Assembly (NCBI GenBank): GCA_019695215.1
Contig: JAIBAK010000002.1
Coordinates: 62,001 to 126,000 of the forward strand
Direction: 5' to 3'
Source: Bacteroidia bacterium
Lineage (GTDB): Bacteria; Bacteroidota; Bacteroidia; UKL13-3
Length of the DNA: 64,000 nucleotides
The notes beneath the pieces are model-generated. The model worked only from the letters and a program-made list of their open reading frames with translations. It had not been told where the DNA came from and did not search any database. A program made the translations under genes and the position numbers. The stretch's first letter is position 1; the number at the start of each line of letters is the position of its first letter. Below, piece after piece: positions 52,201 to 58,880 of this stretch.

Positions 52201-52668
52201 CTTATCGGATTCTCGCTGTTTAAAATGCAAATCTCCATTATTATGACCGGTGTGGGCATAGTGGCACTTGCAGGTATTGTGGTGCGAAACGGAATTTTGC
52301 TGGTAGAGTTTACCGAAATTTTGCTCCACCAGGGAATGCCGCTTAAAGAAGCCATTATTGAAGCAGGCCGCACCCGTATGACTCCGGTACTGCTCACCGC
52401 ATCGGCCACCATACTTGGGTTAATCCCATTGGCAGTAGGTTTAAATATTGACTTCGTTACGTTGTTTACCGAATTCAATCCGCATATTTTCTTTGGTGGC
52501 GATAGTGTAGCCTTCTGGGGCCCGCTCTCGTGGACCATGATTTTCGGGTTAGGTTTTGCCACCTTCCTCACACTTATTTTGGTTCCTGCCATGCTATACA
52601 TAAGCGAAGGCATGAAGCTTAGGATAAAAGCAAAAAAAGCGGCTGCACTCCAAATTGAACATGAATAG
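49276..52668 (+). CDS. RND-family multidrug efflux pump (AcrB/MMPL type)
   Basis: An 1130-residue inner membrane pump with two repeats of one-plus-five helices and large periplasmic loops. Visible signatures are FPEVKFPSILVTTVYPGTTP, VTKQIEKQLKVLSGVKKVTS, helix 4 with LLALGIVVDDAIVVIENTHR (the conserved DD proton-relay pair), GTMTTLAPFIPLAF, and the second-half GIVALAGIVVRNGILLVEFT. A ~70-residue extra hydrophobic segment between helices 6 and 7 (RKTAIVFAAIALLSYIAGNF...) is an addition compared with AcrB. Proton-driven export of amphiphilic compounds is inferred from family. Last gene of the operon. Confidence 0.94.
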   Translation: MHDIQKEFKASSWSIDNKTSVYILTLIITLAGIFSYNSLPKEQFPEVKFPSILVTTVYPGTTPTDMENLVTKQIEKQLKVLSGVKKVTSNSVQDFSVINIEFNTDQNVDLSLQRVKDAVDKAKTDLPNNLPSPPQVRDIDVSQMPIMNVHVYGNFPLDKMKDYADDLKDEIEGLREITRVDMVGALDREIQVNVDMYKAEVSDITLDDVIRAIGSENVNISGGLVNMDGLKRSISVKGQYVDPLQIGDIVIRGQAGATVYLKDIAEIKDAFKEKESYARLDHANVISLNVIKKSGENLIEASDKIREICQRKQSGEFPAALKVTITGDQSDKTRVTLHDLINTIVIGFVLVTIILMFFMGTTNAIFVAMSVPLSCFVAFLVFPAIGFKLNFIVLFSFLLALGIVVDDAIVVIENTHRIFANGKVPIKKAAKMAAGEVFLPVLSGTMTTLAPFIPLAFWQGVIGKFMFFLPVTLIVTLLASLLVAYIINPVFAVDFMKTKAEEAKARKNSKGYRKTAIVFAAIALLSYIAGNFGLGNFVLVLFVLYSLNRFVFWKWIEKFQDKIWPTVQNTYANIMTWALQGKRPSMLMLSTVGLFIFSIVFTAIRKPDVVFFPQADPNFVYTYITMPIGTDQVYTDSITHIVEDRVYKVVGEDNPLVESIIANVSVGAGDPSQFEQNFNANPNLGKVTVAFVEFAKRNGKSTREYLDKIREAVKGIPGAEISVDQEKGGPPTGKPVAIEIVADDFTQLIAVSKDIKRYLDSLQIAGIEELKSDLQTNKPEIVVEVDRERANREGISSAIVGMELRKAIFGQDQASKFRDANDEHNIQVRYREDQRNNLNALMNLKITYRDMNMGGQIRQIPLSSVAKISYGNTYGGIKRKNEKRMVTISSNVLGGYTPNEVVPQVQEALNKYNVPTGVTMKMGGEQEEQKETGAFLGTALLVSLGLIFLILVTQFNSISKPLIILSEIVLSLIGVLIGFSLFKMQISIIMTGVGIVALAGIVVRNGILLVEFTEILLHQGMPLKEAIIEAGRTRMTPVLLTASATILGLIPLAVGLNIDFVTLFTEFNPHIFFGGDSVAFWGPLSWTMIFGLGFATFLTLILVPAMLYISEGMKLRIKAKKAAALQIEHE

Positions 52669-52734
52669 AACACAGGGGTAAGTTGGCCCTGTTGTTTATG
52701 TTGTTTCTCATATAATAGGTTTAGGTTCCGAAAA

Positions 52735-52766
52735 GTCCCTCCTTGAGTTATCAAGGGGGGCTTTTT
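52735..52766 (+). terminator. Terminator of the RND operon
   Basis: GTCCCTCCTTGA-GTTA-TCAAGGGGGGC followed by TTTTT: a ~10-bp stem with one G-T pair, tetraloop and T-run, 66 bases after the pump's stop. The rest of the 52669-52896 gap shows no other feature. Confidence 0.75.
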
Positions 52767-52896
52767 GGTTTGAAGCAAACCCTAAGGACAATCCCGAAAA
52801 ACATCATTGCGCCCCCCTCAAAATTTATTTGCATCCCTCCCAATAACTTTTTACCTTGCTTCATGCAAATTATCTGAACCATTTCCGTTTAACCAA

Positions 52897-53079
52897 GTAA
52901 TGCACCACCATATCCACCTATTGCCTCTACCGTACAGCAACGCTTTGCCGCAAACAGGTACCTTTTTGTCCGGTATTAAGGAGTTGCAGGATGAGAAAAG
53001 GAGCAAAACAACCGAAATTTACACACATGTAAGTACCCATAGTATTCAAAAAACAGTATCTCCATTTGATGATTTATGA
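52897..53079 (+). pseudogene. Decayed C-terminus of a tyrosine recombinase (XerC/D-IntI superfamily)
   Basis: The last ~27 codons read RSKTTEIYTHVSTHSIQKTV then SPFDDL, an almost exact copy of the end of Bacteroidota tyrosine recombinases (SSKTTEIYTHVS...KSPxDDL). Upstream, TGTFLSGIKELQDEK aligns with the usual xGTDLRYIQELLGHK, but the catalytic Gly-His of LLGH is replaced by Asp-Glu. Before that, HLLPLPYSNALPQ corresponds weakly to HTLRHSFATHLLE with the HxxR catalytic pair lost. The N-terminal domains are absent. It cannot be an active enzyme. It lies directly before the repeat region and gene cassettes that follow and suggests which enzyme once acted there. Confidence 0.75.
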
Positions 53080-53110
53080 GTAGATTATTAATTTTACAAA
53101 ACGAACAAAA

Positions 53111-53179
53111 CCTTCGTATACTTTCCCGTATTGGCGATATATACGAAGGTTTATATCGCATATATACGAGTTATAGGGC
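53111..53179 (+). other. attI-like recombination region: nested direct and inverted repeats before the first cassette
   Basis: Within 60 bases: CCTTCGTATA (53111) inverted as TATACGAAGG (53140); GCGATAT (53134) inverted as ATATCGC (53153); ATATATACGA directly repeated at 53137 and 53160. The second direct repeat runs straight into GTTATAGGGC (53170-53179), a GTTRRRY-like boundary at which the first cassette begins. Tyrosine recombinases bind such paired core sites, and integron attI sites have accessory direct repeats next to a GTT core. Assignment is inferred from position and structure. Confidence 0.5.
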
Positions 53180-53204
53180 ATTTTAAAAGACGACCGAGAA
53201 ACAA

Positions 53205-54290
53205 ATGAAAGTAACCTTATCAACAATATTTTTTTTGCTATTGACCATTTGTGTAAGTGGGCAAGTAAATGGGTTACGGACAAAACATATTGACGAAAAT
53301 TATTCTTGGAGAAACAAAACAGCCGAACAAATTGACAGTTTCTATTTTGACCTTCAACCAATTCAAACCACAAAATTCAAAGCTCATTTTCGCATTTCTT
53401 TGACAGGTCAAACAATTGACTTTTTTAGCTCAGACAATGTAAAATTTCAGGGAATACTAACAAACTACATAACTGAATATATAACTGTAAAAAGCAAGGG
53501 CAGCGATTATGACCAAAGCAAAGAACATCAATATGTTATTGAACAAATAGATTTGGAGCAAACAAAAGTTGACAAATTTGTAGAAGGACTTATAAAAACA
53601 GGACAGCTTGAAATTCCAACAGACACTTTAATTTCTTCTTGGCAACGTAATTTTTTACATTGTAATAGCTTAGCCTTTCAGTTCAATATTGACGGAAAAT
53701 ATACAAAGCAAATTTTCCATTGCCCTTGGGGACAGAAAGACAGTATAGAATTTAAAAGCATTATTTTGAACAATTCCGAAAACTTGAAATCAACTTTTCA
53801 GCTTGACTCTATTTATGACAGCTTTGAAGGTAAATTACCCAAAGGAAAAACATACTCTCGTGACGGATACAGAATGGTGTACAAAATGACTGACCAACAA
53901 TCAGAAAATTGGAAGAAAAGTCAACCTCAAAGAGACTATATGAAATCAGTAAAAGACACGGTTGATAGTTATTTAAATTCTGAACTTAAAAAACAAAAAA
54001 ATCAATTGAATGGAATTGACTGTTTTGAAGATTATCGTTTGACATTTGGAAAGAATGGGAAATTGAAATCGGTAACTCTTTCTGATTACGACAAGCCTAC
54101 TCTTAAAAAATCACTTGGACTTGGCGACTATCTTGCCGACAAGAAAGAAATCAGAAAATGTAAAAGGAAAATAAAACAAATATTCAGTAGTATTGACTTG
54201 AGTTTTCTGAATTTGGAAACAGAAATTTATCGGACTTTAAGTATTGGACTTGACAATGAAATTCAACTACGAGACGACACAATATATTGA
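53205..54290 (+). CDS. Cassette gene 1: secreted protein of unknown function
   Basis: A 361-residue protein with the signal peptide KVTLSTIFFLLLTICVSGQ. No family recognised. The body is rich in Lys, Asp and Thr (DYDQSKEHQYVIEQIDLEQT, NFLHCNSLAFQFNIDGKYTK, CPWGQKDSIEF) and ends LGLDNEIQLRDDTIY. Codon and base use is visibly A+T-richer than that of the RND operon before it, a sign of separate origin. The leader from the GTTATAGGGCA boundary through AAAGACGACCGAGAAACA resembles the leader of the gene at 56168 (GTTATAGCCAATG...AAGACGACAACGGAGAAACA), supporting a common cassette design. Confidence 0.6.
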   Translation: MKVTLSTIFFLLLTICVSGQVNGLRTKHIDENYSWRNKTAEQIDSFYFDLQPIQTTKFKAHFRISLTGQTIDFFSSDNVKFQGILTNYITEYITVKSKGSDYDQSKEHQYVIEQIDLEQTKVDKFVEGLIKTGQLEIPTDTLISSWQRNFLHCNSLAFQFNIDGKYTKQIFHCPWGQKDSIEFKSIILNNSENLKSTFQLDSIYDSFEGKLPKGKTYSRDGYRMVYKMTDQQSENWKKSQPQRDYMKSVKDTVDSYLNSELKKQKNQLNGIDCFEDYRLTFGKNGKLKSVTLSDYDKPTLKKSLGLGDYLADKKEIRKCKRKIKQIFSSIDLSFLNLETEIYRTLSIGLDNEIQLRDDTIY

Positions 54291-54317
54291 CAATGGAAAG
54301 AAAAACCCCCCAACTCG

Positions 54318-54407
54318 TCCTCGTTTGCAACGAGGATGCAAGAGATTGTTTGTTTAGAATCAAATTTTACCGCTCGTTTCTACCAAAGGTAGACAAGTGC
54401 AACGAGC
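54318..54407. repeat. Palindromes inserted at the 3' side of cassette 1
   Basis: TCCTCGTTTGCAACGAGGA (54318-54336) is a perfect hairpin of the same CGTTTGCAACG family as 9109-9177, in the other orientation. GCTCGTT (54372) pairs with AACGAGC (54401) around an inner CTACC-AAA-GGTAG hairpin. They occupy the place where the 5' half of the cassette-1 recombination site would be expected; no AAC half-site complementary to GTTATAGGGC is found there. Confidence 0.6.
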
Positions 54408-54435
54408 AACAGCAATCTTTCCACTAGCTTTTGCC

Positions 54436-54499
54436 AATTTTTATCACCAATTTTACCTTGCAGTGTGGATGTGTTTTTTCACACGCTGTCGTTAGCGGT
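54436..54499 (+). other. attC-like 3' half-site and boundary of cassette 2 (Fic)
   Basis: The segment with TTTTTATCACCAATTTTACC, CAGTGTGGATGTG and TTTTTTCACAC is shared with the two later sites and carries an AGTGTG/CACAC hairpin. It is followed by GCTGTC and the boundary GTTAGCGGT (54491-54499). The reverse complement of that boundary, ACCGCTAAC, occurs right after the Fic stop. The 5' half of this site is lost among palindromes. Confidence 0.6.
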
Positions 54500-54568
54500 A
54501 ATGTTTTTACAGCACTTCGTATTAAACAAGCCACCCAAGTAAAACGACTTAAAACTAGCTAGTTTGAC

Positions 54569-54631
54569 TTGCGGAGAATAATTTTAGCATTCACCGCATT
54601 TTTGCGGAGAATAATGCTTATATTTGCCGCA
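54569..54631 (+). promoter_or_regulatory. Tandem 30-bp operator-like repeats overlapping the Fic promoter
   Basis: Two copies of TTGCGGAGAATAATnn...CCGCA (54569-54598 and 54602-54631), 33 bases apart, each with TGCGG/CCGCA inverted ends. The second copy contains TATATTTG (54619-54626), a perfect TAnnTTTG -7 box, with TTTG at 54601 as a possible -33. The ATG is 16 bases further. A factor binding both repeats would cover the promoter; the C-terminal winged helix of the Fic protein itself is a candidate autorepressor (inference). Confidence 0.6.
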
Positions 54632-54647
54632 ACAACTGTTTTAAAAA

Positions 54648-55751
54648 ATGGCTAAATACATTTACGAATACAAAAACTGGACAGACTTCACTTGGCGGGA
54701 AACCGCCATCAATGCAATATTTGGTGAAGTCCGCAACCTGCAAGGCAAGATTATAGGACAGATGAATACACTTGGATTTGCTACAAAAGAAGAGGCAACA
54801 CTTACTACACTGACACTTGACGTCATTAAATCATCTGAAATAGAAGGAGAAAAACTCGACTATGACCAAGTTCGTTCGTCAATTGCAAGAAGACTTGGTA
54901 TTAATATAGCCGGGCTTGTTCAAGCAAATAGAAACGTGGAAGGAGTTGTAGAGATGATGCTTGATGCAACTCAAAACTATCAAAAGCCATTGACAAATAA
55001 ACGGCTGTTTGGATGGCATTCTGCTCTTTTTCCGACAGGACACAGCGGAATGCACAAAATTGAAGTTGGACGCTATCGAAAGGGTGAAATGCAAATAGTT
55101 TCAGGTGCTATGGGAAAAGAAAAAGTCCATTACGAAGCGGTTCCTGCATACAGAGTAAAAGAAGAAATGGACAAGTTTTTAAAATGGTTTAATGACAACT
55201 CCCCTATTGACCCTGTTCTAAAATCTGCAATTGCTCATTTCTGGTTTATTATCATACACCCATTTGACGATGGAAACGGAAGAATTGCAAGAGCAATTTC
55301 AGATTTAATGCTTGCCCGTGCAGACAAGACAACTGAACGATATTATAGTATGTCAAGCCAAATTTTGATTGAACGAAAACAGTATTACGAGACTTTACAA
55401 AAGGTTCAACACAGCAGTGGCGACATTACAGATTGGTTAGACTGGTTTTTGCATTGCCTGAAGAATTCGTTACTGACAACAGAGACTACTCTGCAAAAAA
55501 TATTACGTAAAACTGAATTTTGGAAAATTCACGAAAACACTGAATTTAACGAACGACAGAGATTGGTTTTAAACAGACTCTTTGATGGATTTGAGGGGAA
55601 ACTAAAATCATCTAAGTGGGCAAAAATTGCCAAATGTTCACCCGACACAGCATTGCGTGACATTAAGGATTTAATTGACAAGGGAATATTACGCCATGAG
55701 CAACAAGGTGGACGAAGCACAAACTACGAACTTGCAGACTTCTTAAAGTAA
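54648..55751 (+). CDS. Cassette gene 2: Fic family AMPylase with N-terminal DUF4172 and C-terminal winged helix
   Basis: A 367-residue protein. The N-terminal DUF4172 region (YIYEYKNWTDFTWRETAINA) contains SSEIEG, which fits the class II inhibitory motif (S/T)xxxE(G/N). The Fic core motif is complete: HPFDDGNGRIAR near residues 204-215, with the flap region before it (GRYRKGEMQIVSGAM). The last ~65 residues look like a winged helix (NERQRLVLNRLFDGFEGKLK, SKWAKIAKCSPDTALRDIKD). Fic enzymes transfer AMP to target hydroxyls and are often self-inhibited. Targets unknown. The gene has its own operator/promoter, is A+T-rich and lies between matching cassette boundaries GTTAGCGGT and ACCGCTAAC. Confidence 0.9.
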   Translation: MAKYIYEYKNWTDFTWRETAINAIFGEVRNLQGKIIGQMNTLGFATKEEATLTTLTLDVIKSSEIEGEKLDYDQVRSSIARRLGINIAGLVQANRNVEGVVEMMLDATQNYQKPLTNKRLFGWHSALFPTGHSGMHKIEVGRYRKGEMQIVSGAMGKEKVHYEAVPAYRVKEEMDKFLKWFNDNSPIDPVLKSAIAHFWFIIIHPFDDGNGRIARAISDLMLARADKTTERYYSMSSQILIERKQYYETLQKVQHSSGDITDWLDWFLHCLKNSLLTTETTLQKILRKTEFWKIHENTEFNERQRLVLNRLFDGFEGKLKSSKWAKIAKCSPDTALRDIKDLIDKGILRHEQQGGRSTNYELADFLK

Positions 55752-55755
55752 CACT

Positions 55756-56124
55756 ACCGCTAACAGCGGTAGCTATTGACAACTCTGTTCTTTTTGATTT
55801 ATTGAGGCGAATAGCGGGCTTATGGGCCCTTTCAATTTTTAGCTCAGTGTTTTTAGATGAAGGTTTTGGTGAGCAGTAATGGAAGCAGAATTTGTTGTAT
55901 GATGTGGTTTTCTAATTGAAACAGGTTTTCAGTAAGGGTTATCAGGCTCCACCTAGTCATCTATGCAGTTAAACGATACCAGTAACCGGTTGTGCGATTG
56001 AATATGATCCGTGCGCGCATCCTCAGCAAAAAATCAACCACAAGAATTTGCTATTCCCGGTTTTTATCACCAATTTTACCTTGCAAAGTGTGGATGAGTT
56101 TTTTCACACTCTGCCGTTATAGCC
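55756..56124 (+). other. attC-like site between cassette 2 and cassette 3
   Basis: Begins 4 bases after the Fic stop with ACCGCTAAC-AGCGG (55756-55769) and ends with CACACTCTGCC-GTTATAGCC (to 56124). The 3' 163 bases (55957-56119) are nearly identical to 56802-56963 and include an AGTGTG-x12-CACACT hairpin right before the boundary. The 5' part is unique. No gene is seen in it. At ~370 bases it is longer than classical integron attC sites. Confidence 0.6.
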
Positions 56125-56167
56125 AATGTTAAGACGACAACGGAGAAACAGCAAATCAATAGACGAC

Positions 56168-56662
56168 ATGACAAAATACCTAATCATAATTCTTATTTCC
56201 TCCTTGACAATTTTCTCCTGCAACGACAGCGAGAAAAGTACTTCTAATATTGACAAACCACAACCCAAATGGGACAAAATAACTCTCAGGACAGACTTTC
56301 AATCAATAGACATCTATGCTGACAGAGACACGATAATCAACAATACTTGGGGACTTAAAGACAGTTTAGTAAAACCTGGTGAAGTTTGGCACATACCGAC
56401 CAACAAAAAGCAAGAAAGAATTTATTTGGAACCTGCGAATAAAGACACAATTCATTCTTTAGTTATGGACATTATAACTAAACCAGTATTTACCGACCAA
56501 TCGGTGACATGTTATGCAGGAAATATTAGAATTTGTGTTCAGTCAAACAACACAGAACTTTGTTGTAGGTATTCTTCCGTTGGCGACTGGACTACTGTAT
56601 CTGCAAACACGAGAAAATTATATACTATTTTAAGTGGCAAGACAAGAATAAGCACGCAATAA
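56168..56662 (+). CDS. Cassette gene 3: small lipoprotein of unknown function
   Basis: A 164-residue lipoprotein from MTKYLIIILISSLTIFSC, with a short hydrophobic signal and lipobox-like TIFSC. An ATG 14 codons upstream lies within the cassette leader and would destroy the signal peptide. The mature part is polar (WDKITLRTDFQSIDIYADRD, VWHIPTNKKQERIYLEPANK) and has four cysteines in its second half (SVTCYAGNIRICVQ, ELCCRYSS). No family recognised. Bounded by GTTATAGCC before and GGCTATAAC after, which are perfect reverse complements. Confidence 0.65.
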   Translation: MTKYLIIILISSLTIFSCNDSEKSTSNIDKPQPKWDKITLRTDFQSIDIYADRDTIINNTWGLKDSLVKPGEVWHIPTNKKQERIYLEPANKDTIHSLVMDIITKPVFTDQSVTCYAGNIRICVQSNNTELCCRYSSVGDWTTVSANTRKLYTILSGKTRISTQ

Positions 56663-56690
56663 CATGAAGCGAAACGGACAAGGAAACACT

Positions 56691-56969
56691 GGCTATAACA
56701 GCAGCTACCCAAAAGGCGGGGTTTCGTGTTCCAAAGACAGTTTTATTGTTAATCAAACATTAGTTTTTCAAATCAAGTTTTGTTGTAAACTTCTCACCTG
56801 TTCATCCATGCTGACAAATGTTACCTGTAACCGATTGTGCGATTGAATATGATTCATGCACGCATCCTCAGCAAAAAATCAACCACAAGAATTTGCTATT
56901 CCCGGTTTTTATCACCAATTTTACCTTGCAAAGTGTGGATGCGTTTTTCACACTCTGCCGTTAGGTGTA
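56691..56969 (+). other. attC-like site between cassette 3 and cassette 4
   Basis: Starts with GGCTATAAC-AGCAG (56691-56704) and ends with CTGCC-GTTAGGTGTA (to 56969). The outer arms pair: GGCTATAAC with the GTTATAGCC that opened cassette 3, and AGCAG with the CTGCC preceding each boundary. The 3' ~162 bases (56802-56963) repeat the block at 55957-56119 almost exactly. A small reading frame at 56664 crosses the site and is not a gene. Confidence 0.6.
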
Positions 56970-57003
56970 ATTTTGCAATGCGTAATTTGACAAATTAAGA
57001 ATC

Positions 57004-57591
57004 ATGGACAATTTCATTGTAGGCTTACTTTTATTCTTAGTAGAAATTTTTGTAATAAGCATTATTGGTGGACTTATTTACTTGATTTATTTACCAATCA
57101 AAAAAAAATTATTAAAATCGGGTAAGTTGACTTTAAGCCTTAGTCAAAAAATTAATAGAATATATATATCCTCTTTTTTTATTTGTTTTTTAATCCTATT
57201 CTCCTTCTCATATATTGGTGTTTTCCCGCGTGACAGCTTTTATATTGAGGAGTTCAAATATAATACTGGACTTGAACTTCCAGACTCTGCGGAAATCATA
57301 ACAAAAGATGCTTCCTATCCAGACTTTTTTGGGGACTTTTGGGCTGCTGCAATTATCGAACTTAGCACAGAGGACTACGAAAAATTGAAAAATAATATTT
57401 CACATTTAAAGAACTTTAAAATTGACACGACTTCACAAAAAATAGGAATAACAGAAGCATACAACGTCTTGACAAAAGAAATTAAAGAAAGTGATTTAGA
57501 CATTGTATTCTTTAATAACAAGCAACATTGGTTTAAAGTCGCATTTCTCAAAGACAAACGGACAATAATATTTGAAAGAAGCAGCTCATAA
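57004..57591 (+). CDS. Cassette gene 4: small membrane protein of unknown function
   Basis: A 195-residue protein. Two transmembrane helices: VGLLLFLVEIFVISIIGGLI near the start and ISSFFICFLILFSFSYIGVF at ~50-70, joined by a Lys-rich cytoplasmic loop. They are followed by a ~120-residue soluble domain outside the membrane: GLELPDSAEIITKDASYPDF, FFGDFWAAAIIELSTEDYEK, VFFNNKQHWFKVAFLKDKRT. No named family recognised. A+T-rich like the other cassette genes. Its boundary GTTAGGTGTA matches TACAGCTAAC after the gene with one difference in ten. Confidence 0.65.
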   Translation: MDNFIVGLLLFLVEIFVISIIGGLIYLIYLPIKKKLLKSGKLTLSLSQKINRIYISSFFICFLILFSFSYIGVFPRDSFYIEEFKYNTGLELPDSAEIITKDASYPDFFGDFWAAAIIELSTEDYEKLKNNISHLKNFKIDTTSQKIGITEAYNVLTKEIKESDLDIVFFNNKQHWFKVAFLKDKRTIIFERSSS

Positions 57592-57604
57592 CAGAAAGAA
57601 AAAC

Positions 57605-57712
57605 TACAGCTAACAGCACCCTTGTGTGATGCTGGGGTTCGTGCAAGTTGCAAGCGCATTTTTTTAGCGGTATAAATTTATGTTGGCGCTTGCTGTGTAA
57701 GCATCCCCGAAA
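57605..57712 (+). other. Last cassette's 3' half-site and end of the array
   Basis: TACAGCTAAC-AGCACCC starts 13 bases after the stop of cassette gene 4 and has the same AACAGC core as the other two sites. Beyond it is a CAAGCGC (57650) / GCGCTTG (57695) inverted pair around an A/T-rich loop, then GCTGTGTAAGCATCC. No GTT boundary and no copy of the conserved 160-base block follows, so the array appears to end or to be truncated here, next to the convergent ABC exporter operon. Confidence 0.5.
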
Positions 57713-57758
57713 ATAGTACATTTTAAAAGTAGAAAATAAATTTATAATTTTAACGTAC

Positions 57759-58880
57759 TCAACTCCTCTTTTTATAATTAAGTATTGCCCAGGTATTCAA
57801 TACCACGGCAAAAGAGGCAATGGCTGCAAAGTGAATTTTTAAATCGGTAAAGGTGCTTCCTTTTAACACAATCATACGCACTACCTCAATAAAATAGGTT
57901 ACCGGGCTTAAGTAAGCAATTCCTTTTGCCCATATCGGCATACTGTCAATAGAAGTAAAGAGTCCGCTCATAAGCATAAAAATCATCATAAAGAAAAAGG
58001 TAACCGACATGGCCTGCTGCTGCGTATCGCAATAGGTAGAAATGAGCAACCCCAACCCCAGTATGGCTAACAGATAAACGGCCAGAAAACCATAGAGCAG
58101 GGCTATGCCCCCAAGCGGTACAATGCCATAAATAAGCCGGGCAATGATAAACAGCCCCACACTGAATACAAACATGCCAAGTACCCAAAACGGAATAAGT
58201 TTGCCTAATACAAAATGATGCTTGCGAATGGGAGTAACATTTAATTGTTCAATGGTGCCAATTTCTTTTTCCTTCACAATATTTAAAGCAGTCATATAAC
58301 TTCCCATCATGGTGACCAGAATTGCCAGAATGCCCGGTACCATAAAAAAATTATAATTCATATGAGGATTAAACCAAACCGAAGAAGTTACCTCCACCAC
58401 CGGCATAGGGTTGTAGCGCGGCAGTTGCATCCATTTAAGGCGTATATCCTGATTAAAATCGTTTAGAATACGATTGAGATAGGAACCGCCCAGCCCGGCT
58501 TTTACTCCGTTGATGGCATTTACGGCAATAAACACTTTGTCTTCGTTTTCGCGCACCACAGTGCGTTCAAATCCGGCAGGTATTTCCAGTACCAGATCGG
58601 CCTTATCGGTTTCAATCAGTTCAAAAGCCGTTTTGAAATCACTTCCGTAGTTTACCAAACGGAAATAACCCGAACCCGAAATTTTTGCACATAACTGAGC
58701 AGAATAAGGTGAGTGATCATGATCGACTACCGCGAGGTTAATATTTTTCACTTCGTAGTCGGCTGCAAGAGGCAATACAATTAATTGCATAAGCGGCATC
58801 ACAAAAATGATGGGCAGTATGGAGCGGTTGCGAAAAATCTGCCTGAATTCTTTCTGCAGTAAAAATAAGATAGTTCTCAT
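57759..58880 (-). CDS. ABC-2 type exporter permease 2 (YbhR-like)
   Basis: A 373-residue inner membrane protein: one N-terminal helix (RSILPIIFVMPLMQLIVLPL), a ~150-residue extracytoplasmic domain (AVVDHDHSPYSAQLCAKISG, DFNQDIRLKWMQLPRYNPMP) and five C-terminal helices with KEKEIGTIEQLNVTPIRKHH, the conserved coupling loop E-x-GTIEQL of ABC2_membrane_3 permeases. It forms a heterodimer with the permease encoded just upstream, whose stop overlaps its start by 4 bases (ATGA). Last gene of the operon. Similar in architecture to E. coli YbhR/YbhS. Confidence 0.9.
   Translation of the reverse strand: MRTILFLLQKEFRQIFRNRSILPIIFVMPLMQLIVLPLAADYEVKNINLAVVDHDHSPYSAQLCAKISGSGYFRLVNYGSDFKTAFELIETDKADLVLEIPAGFERTVVRENEDKVFIAVNAINGVKAGLGGSYLNRILNDFNQDIRLKWMQLPRYNPMPVVEVTSSVWFNPHMNYNFFMVPGILAILVTMMGSYMTALNIVKEKEIGTIEQLNVTPIRKHHFVLGKLIPFWVLGMFVFSVGLFIIARLIYGIVPLGGIALLYGFLAVYLLAILGLGLLISTYCDTQQQAMSVTFFFMMIFMLMSGLFTSIDSMPIWAKGIAYLSPVTYFIEVVRMIVLKGSTFTDLKIHFAAIASFAVVLNTWAILNYKKRS

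Noticed and set aside
51894..52778. 294-codon open frame on the minus strand opposite the RND pump gene
   Set aside because: It is an antisense shadow of the pump's coding sequence: Ser/Thr/Pro/Ile-rich, no domain, no independent start signals, and runs past the terminator region.
52807..52896. N-terminal 30 codons of the frame that ends in the recombinase tail
   Set aside because: This part bears no similarity to a recombinase and probably is just open by chance; only the region from ~52897 is kept as a relic.
56664..56846. 60-codon frame beginning MKRNGQG between cassette genes 3 and 4
   Set aside because: It crosses the attC-like arm and the start of the conserved repeat, has no export signal or domain, and overlaps the preceding stop region; non-coding recombination site is the better explanation.
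53111..57712. CRISPR-array interpretation of the repeated blocks
   Set aside because: Repeats are ~60-163 bases and separated by full genes, not ~30-base repeats with regular short spacers; no cas genes are present.
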